Origin: an uncultured Bacilli bacterium
GTDB lineage: Bacteria > Bacillota_I > Bacilli_A > RF39 > UBA660
Direction: 5' to 3'
Length of the DNA: 8,876 bases
NCBI GenBank assembly: GCA_947630415.1
Contig: CANRHM010000049.1
Span: 1-8,876, forward strand
Shown here in pieces: positions 6,050-8,876 of this stretch. Numbering within the stretch: position 1 is the stretch's first letter; every line of letters starts with the position of its first letter. The position numbers were made by a program, and so were the translations under genes. The notes under the pieces were generated by a model that worked only from the letters and a program-made list of their open reading frames with translations, searched no databases and had not been told where the DNA came from.

Positions 6050-7490
6050 GCCCTTCAATACAATCTCCATCCATGGTAAAACGAGATCCATGACAAGGAC
6101 AATCCCATGTTTTAGCAAACGTATTAAAGGTAAGGCCACACTTTAAATGAGGACAAAGGGCTTTGACAATGTGATGTTTTCCATCTTCATCGATATAGAT
6201 GCCACATTTTTTTCCTTCGATTTTTTTGATTTCAACTTCATCTAAGTAAAAGGAATAATAATTTTTTAAATGCGATAAGGCATACGTCTTGGTGGAATGA
6301 GCCGTATCCACGGTAAAGTTCTTAATCGCATTCCAAGCGAAGCCTCGATAAGGAAGGAATAACTGTTCATAGGGATTCTCTTTTCCTTCCACCAAATCAC
6401 TTAAGATTTTTCCAGATAAAACTCCATTTGTCATACCCCACGTATTAAAACCGGTGGCAATAAAGAGGTTGGGATTATTTTTTTGTAACCTTCCAATTAA
6501 GGGTAGATGATCTTCCGTCATAATATCGTGATTTTGCCATACATAGTCTATTTCCTTAAGATACGGTTTGGCATCTTCGATCGACAAGTTGTAGTTTCGT
6601 TTATAATCTAAATCATTTCCTAATTTATGCGAATGAGACACATATAATAAATAATCCTCTTTTGGTTGGTGGTAACGGAATGAAACGGTTTTCTTAGAAG
6701 AAGTGATGGCATTCACTTTTTGATTTTGATCTACTTTTCCTGCCACTAAATAACTTCGTTCGATGTGACTTCGTAAAGGAAGAAATCCTGGAATCGTGAA
6801 GTAGGGGTAATGGGTACAAATGATGACTTTTTTAGCTTTGATGGATCCTTCTTCGGTTTGTACAAGATAGCCTTCATCCTGTTTGGCTAAAGTAAGAGCT
6901 TTGGTATTTTCATAGAGGCTAAAACCTACTTTTAAAAGAATTTTCTTTAAAGCTAAAATGTATTTAACCGGATGAAAGACATAAGTATCATCTACTTCGA
7001 TGGCATAAGCTACTTGCTCTAGTCCATTGGTATTCTTGATTTGATAAGGAATATGGTTCCTTTTAAGAATAGCCTCTTCTTTTTGAAAATAAGGAATTTC
7101 ACTCTTATCGTAGGTAAAAGTAATCGAATGATTCTTTTCTAAATCACAATCAATCGCATAATTTTTGACATTCTCTACCACTTTTTGAATGGCTTCTTTT
7201 TGACTTCTTAGATAAAGATCTGCTACTTTGCTATTAAACGTTTTTTCTAATTCTTGATAAACTAATCCTTGAAGATAAGTAAGTTTTCCTGTCGTTCTAC
7301 TACTTACTCCAAAGCCTATTTTGTTTCGTTCAATCAACATGACTTTTTGCTTACTATTGCGTAATTCAAAAGCTGTAGATATTCCAGCAAGTCCTCCTCC
7401 AATAATTAAAACATCACAATAGATATTTTGTTTTAGTTTAGGACAAGGTGTATTTTTCATTCCTTGTATCCAAATCGATTCTTTTTTCAA
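6024..7490 (-). CDS. FAD-dependent oxidoreductase with C-terminal Rieske [2Fe-2S] domain (YhfW-like)
   Basis: A 488-residue two-domain redox protein. The N-terminal DAO-type FAD domain has the dinucleotide-binding fold DVLIIGGGLAGISTAFELR (GGGLAG at 31-36), the acidic end of strand 2 (LIERN) and the C-terminal flavin segment LPLIGR...NLFIATGFNTWGMTNG. The Rieske domain ends the protein: CPHLKC and CPCHGSRF give cluster ligands C446, H448, C464 and H467, plus the C451/C466 pair that forms a disulfide in classical Rieske proteins. The layout matches Bacillus subtilis YhfW, whose substrate is unknown. The chain stops at GPSLYSIKF, with little beyond the usual GPA segment. Start: a TTG at 7490 has AGGTG five bases upstream; a GTG at 7499 would overlap that site and add three residues. 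No electron-transfer partner gene is visible nearby. Confidence 0.9.
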   Translation of the reverse strand: MKKESIWIQGMKNTPCPKLKQNIYCDVLIIGGGLAGISTAFELRNSKQKVMLIERNKIGFGVSSRTTGKLTYLQGLVYQELEKTFNSKVADLYLRSQKEAIQKVVENVKNYAIDCDLEKNHSITFTYDKSEIPYFQKEEAILKRNHIPYQIKNTNGLEQVAYAIEVDDTYVFHPVKYILALKKILLKVGFSLYENTKALTLAKQDEGYLVQTEEGSIKAKKVIICTHYPYFTIPGFLPLRSHIERSYLVAGKVDQNQKVNAITSSKKTVSFRYHQPKEDYLLYVSHSHKLGNDLDYKRNYNLSIEDAKPYLKEIDYVWQNHDIMTEDHLPLIGRLQKNNPNLFIATGFNTWGMTNGVLSGKILSDLVEGKENPYEQLFLPYRGFAWNAIKNFTVDTAHSTKTYALSHLKNYYSFYLDEVEIKKIEGKKCGIYIDEDGKHHIVKALCPHLKCGLTFNTFAKTWDCPCHGSRFTMDGDCIEGPSLYSIKF

Positions 7491-7529
7491 ATTGATCACC
7501 TAAGTTGATTATGGTAAAGTTTGTAAAAA

Positions 7530-7557
7530 ATTATTCTTTTATTTAAAAAAGAAGCAA
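7530..7557 (-). promoter_or_regulatory. candidate promoter of the Rieske oxidoreductase gene
   Basis: A minus-strand TTGCTT (7557-7552) and AATAAT (7535-7530) lie 16 bases apart, about 40 bases before the TTG start. The -35 box is weak (3 of 6). It overlaps the opposing plus-strand promoter at 7542-7570. Confidence 0.3.
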
Positions 7558-7570
7558 TTAGTGCTATAGT
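7542..7570 (+). promoter_or_regulatory. extended -10 promoter of the two-membrane-segment orphan
   Basis: TTTAAA (7542-7547) and TATAGT (7565-7570) are 17 bases apart, with a TG extension at 7562-7563 (TGCTATAGT). The transcript would start near 7577, some 25 bases before the ATG at 7603. The AAAGG ribosome binding site fits between the two. Confidence 0.55.
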
Positions 7571-7602
7571 TTTAAATATACTTAAAAGAAAGGATGCACA
7601 TT

Positions 7603-8139
7603 ATGGAAAATACGAATTGTTATGCAGTTTTAAGTAGTGAAAAAGAACGAAATAGTAAGTACATAAAGAATTTACAAGTAAATAGGGAGGGAATATCTCG
7701 TCTAAAACAATGCTCCTCTTTATTAAGTAAAGGTTTAACTATTTCTACCATAGCAGGAGTAGTATTGATGAATCCCTCTATTTCAGTTTTGAGTCTTGGT
7801 GCTTTAACCTTATTTTATGGTGCTTATTGTTATTATCAAAAAAGTGGAGAAAGACTCCAAGAAGAATTAAAATTAAGATGTAAATGGGATCAATCACTTA
7901 CTACCAAAATGAATGAGTTAGATTACCTAAAAGAAGATAGATCTCAAAATATATCGGTAGAAGAGCGAATAGAATATCTATTTGAACTATATACTTCCAC
8001 CGTGCTAGATGAACTTTCGATGGAAGATATTACATCTCTTAATCAATCCATCGACAGGACCAATCTTTCTACTAAAATCAAGAGTAAGATGAAAGAGGTA
8101 CTCTACCATTACCATAAAGAACCCAAAAGAAGTTATTAA
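7603..8139 (+). CDS. hypothetical protein with two predicted membrane segments
   Basis: I do not recognise this 178-residue protein. An N-terminal polar region of about 40 residues leads into two closely spaced hydrophobic segments: ISTIAGVVLM at about 42-57, and SVLSLGALTLFYGAYCYY at about 59-78. They are separated only by NPSI, so they look like a helical hairpin. The remaining 100 residues are charged and helix-rich (SGERLQEELKLRCKWDQ, VEERIEYLFELYTS) and probably cytoplasmic. The ATG at 7603 is chosen because AAAGG ends nine bases before it; an ATG at 7594 abuts that site. The gene has its own promoter (7542-7570) and terminator (8125-8154), so it is a single-gene unit. It is divergent from the oxidoreductase and convergent with the toxin-antitoxin pair. 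Context suggests no function. Confidence 0.8.
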   Translation: MENTNCYAVLSSEKERNSKYIKNLQVNREGISRLKQCSSLLSKGLTISTIAGVVLMNPSISVLSLGALTLFYGAYCYYQKSGERLQEELKLRCKWDQSLTTKMNELDYLKEDRSQNISVEERIEYLFELYTSTVLDELSMEDITSLNQSIDRTNLSTKIKSKMKEVLYHYHKEPKRSY

Positions 8140-8154
8140 AAGACTTCTTTTTTT
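8125..8154 (+). terminator. intrinsic terminator of the two-membrane-segment orphan
   Basis: AAAAGAAGT (8125-8133) pairs exactly with ACTTCTTTT (8143-8151) around a nine-base loop, followed by T to 8154. The 5' arm encodes the last residues of the protein, and the stop codon lies in the loop. Confidence 0.75.
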
Positions 8155-8159
8155 ACACC

Positions 8160-8191
8160 AAAAAAGCAATGTGCTACCTAGCATATTGCTT
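8160..8191 (-). terminator. intrinsic terminator of the toxin-antitoxin operon
   Basis: Bases 8164-8176 and 8179-8191 form a 13-bp inverted repeat (AAGCAATGTGCTA / TAGCATATTGCTT, one wobble) around two bases, so the real loop will open by one or two pairs. On the minus strand it is followed by a short T run (8165-8160). It lies eleven bases after the toxin stop. Confidence 0.78.
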
Positions 8192-8201
8192 AGAAAAAAC
8201 A

Positions 8202-8483
8202 TTATTTAAATAATTCACTATGACTACCTGTTGCAACCAGTAAAAGATGAAGTTTGTTATTCTCATACTGATAAACTAATATCCAATCTGGTTCAATATG
8301 ACACTCTCTACAATCTTTATAATATTTATCATTGATTAAATTATGATCTTTATATTTTGGTTCTAAAGTTTCTTGCTTTACTAATTTATCGATAACTATT
8401 TTTAATTTTTTTAAATCTTTTCCTTGTTTTCCAATTTTCTTATATTGCTTTTTAAAATTGGATGATAAAACAATCTTATACAT
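8202..8483 (-). CDS. yafQ: YafQ-family mRNA interferase toxin
   Basis: A 93-residue type II toxin of the RelE/ParE superfamily, YafQ branch, whose E. coli member cleaves mRNA on the translating ribosome at in-frame AAA-G/A sites. Expected catalytic residues are all present: KDH (H47), RECHIEPDW (H62, D66, W67) and the C-terminal TGSHSELF (H88, F92). The acidic residue before the second His is Glu60, where E. coli has Asp. The N-terminal half is strongly basic (KKQYKKIGKQGKDLKKLK), fitting RNA or ribosome binding. The ATG overlaps the antitoxin stop by one base (TAATG), so the pair is translationally coupled in the usual antitoxin-first order. The length is normal and the active site intact, so the toxin is probably functional. 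Confidence 0.93.
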   Translation of the reverse strand: MYKIVLSSNFKKQYKKIGKQGKDLKKLKIVIDKLVKQETLEPKYKDHNLINDKYYKDCRECHIEPDWILVYQYENNKLHLLLVATGSHSELFK

Positions 8484-8773
8484 TAATTATCTAAATAATT
8501 AAACAATTCCTCAGTACTATCAAAACTAGGAAGTTGAACCTTTCCATTTTTATAATCATCTATTTCTTGTAAAGCTTCTAATAATTCTTTCTTTGGTTTA
8601 GGGGATAAAGTGGGTGTAAAAATGAGACTTTGTTCTCTTTCACATTGTTTCAAAAACATATTGATGGCTGAATTAGTACTAGTTCCTAACTTTTTAAATA
8701 AAATATCGACCTTCTTTTTTAAATCTTTGTCAATCCGAATAGTCATATTCGTTGTACTAGACAGCGTATTCAT
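8483..8773 (-). CDS. dinJ: DinJ/RelB-family antitoxin
   Basis: A 96-residue antitoxin paired with the YafQ-like toxin. The N-terminal ribbon-helix-helix DNA-binding domain covers about residues 8-45: the strand NMTIRID, then helices DLKKKVDILFKKLG and TSTNSAINMFLKQ, the last with the typical SAINMFLKQ. The C-terminal half (about 60-96), with ELLEALQEIDDYKNG and an acidic end (STEELFNYLDN), should wrap and neutralise the basic toxin. The ATG at 8773 is chosen because it begins just before the conserved domain and has AGGAG ten bases upstream; longer forms from 8791 or 8818 lack a ribosome binding site. As in the family, the antitoxin alone or with toxin should repress its own promoter, and a phased operator is visible upstream. 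Confidence 0.92.
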   Translation of the reverse strand: MNTLSSTTNMTIRIDKDLKKKVDILFKKLGTSTNSAINMFLKQCEREQSLIFTPTLSPKPKKELLEALQEIDDYKNGKVQLPSFDSTEELFNYLDN

Positions 8774-8796
8774 AATAAGATCACTCCTCATTAATA

Positions 8797-8825
8797 ATAG
8801 TATTACATTTAGTTGCAAAAGTCAA
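8797..8825 (-). promoter_or_regulatory. promoter of the toxin-antitoxin operon
   Basis: A minus-strand TTGACT (8825-8820) and TACTAT (8802-8797) are separated by exactly 17 bases. The first TTGCAA box (8813-8818) lies in the spacer and the second (8826-8831) abuts the -35, so a bound repressor would block polymerase. A further TATAAT lies near 8864-8859; its -35 region would be close to or beyond the window edge. Confidence 0.65.
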
Positions 8826-8853
8826 GTGCAAAATATTTGCAATTCATTTGCAA
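8813..8853. promoter_or_regulatory. phased TTGCAA operator array of the toxin-antitoxin operon
   Basis: Four near-identical boxes are visible: TTGCAA at 8813-8818, GTGCAA at 8826-8831, TTGCAA at 8837-8842 and TTGCAA at 8848-8853. TTGCAA is its own reverse complement. Centres are 13, 11 and 11 bp apart, about one helical turn, so all face the same side of DNA. The second and third also form a larger inverted repeat, TGCAAA (8827-8832) / TTTGCA (8836-8841). Ribbon-helix-helix repressors bind such helically phased boxes as cooperating dimers; the assignment to this antitoxin is inference from position. Confidence 0.65.
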
Positions 8854-8876
8854 TAATATTATATGCATTGTTTTTA

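Noticed and set aside
8005..8202. A 65-codon open frame on the minus strand between the toxin gene and the orphan membrane gene.
   Set aside because: It is antisense to the orphan for most of its length, runs through both terminator hairpins and has no good ribosome binding site.
8813..8853. The repeated TTGCAA boxes as the edge of a CRISPR-like or iteron array.
   Set aside because: The units are only 6-8 bases, spaced 11-13 bp and confined to one promoter, which fits an operator; there are no spacers and no replication gene nearby.
1..8876. Search by eye for tRNA or rRNA genes, insertion sequences and phage attachment sites.
   Set aside because: No cloverleaf, rRNA-like stretch, transposase-like protein or long terminal inverted repeat was seen; the only structured RNA recognised is the T-box.

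Overview
The window is low in GC, with strong AAGGAGG-type ribosome binding sites, an arginine T-box leader and Firmicutes-type gene families. This points to a Firmicute, perhaps a member of the Bacilli/Erysipelotrichia side; the exact lineage is an inference I cannot test from the sequence. Coding density is high. Most of what is present is ordinary chromosome, ending in a small accessory module.

Layout from left to right. A minus-strand gene encodes a fused VanZ-RDD multi-pass membrane protein (97-1224). Next comes a minus-strand operon read as argS (2996-4705), an RlmI-like rRNA methyltransferase (1761-2987) and an Ogt/MGMT DNA repair protein (1298-1759). It starts at a perfect-consensus promoter, passes through a T-box riboswitch (4719-4950) with an arginine CGU specifier, and ends in a hairpin that overlaps the end of ogt. 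Upstream of it lies a small orphan gene of 98 codons (5038-5334), also on the minus strand, with its own extended -10 promoter and a hairpin terminator.

On the plus strand a DedA-family membrane protein follows (5429-6049). It converges on, and overlaps by 26 bp, a minus-strand FAD oxidoreductase with a C-terminal Rieske iron-sulfur domain, similar to Bacillus YhfW (6024-7490). A short divergent region with overlapping candidate promoters separates this from a plus-strand orphan with two predicted membrane segments (7603-8139). Two back-to-back hairpin terminators divide that gene from a DinJ/RelB-YafQ type II toxin-antitoxin pair on the minus strand (8202-8773). The promoter of this pair is overlaid by four TTGCAA-like boxes spaced 11-13 bp apart, a likely autoregulatory operator.

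How the parts work together: charging of tRNA-Arg should set expression of argS and, by read-through, of the rRNA and DNA methyl-group enzymes behind it. The toxin-antitoxin pair should repress itself through the phased boxes. I found no clear evidence of a wholly new multi-gene system. The least explained items are the two orphan proteins (5038-5334 and 7603-8139), the phased operator, and the pairing of a Rieske oxidoreductase with no visible redox partner.
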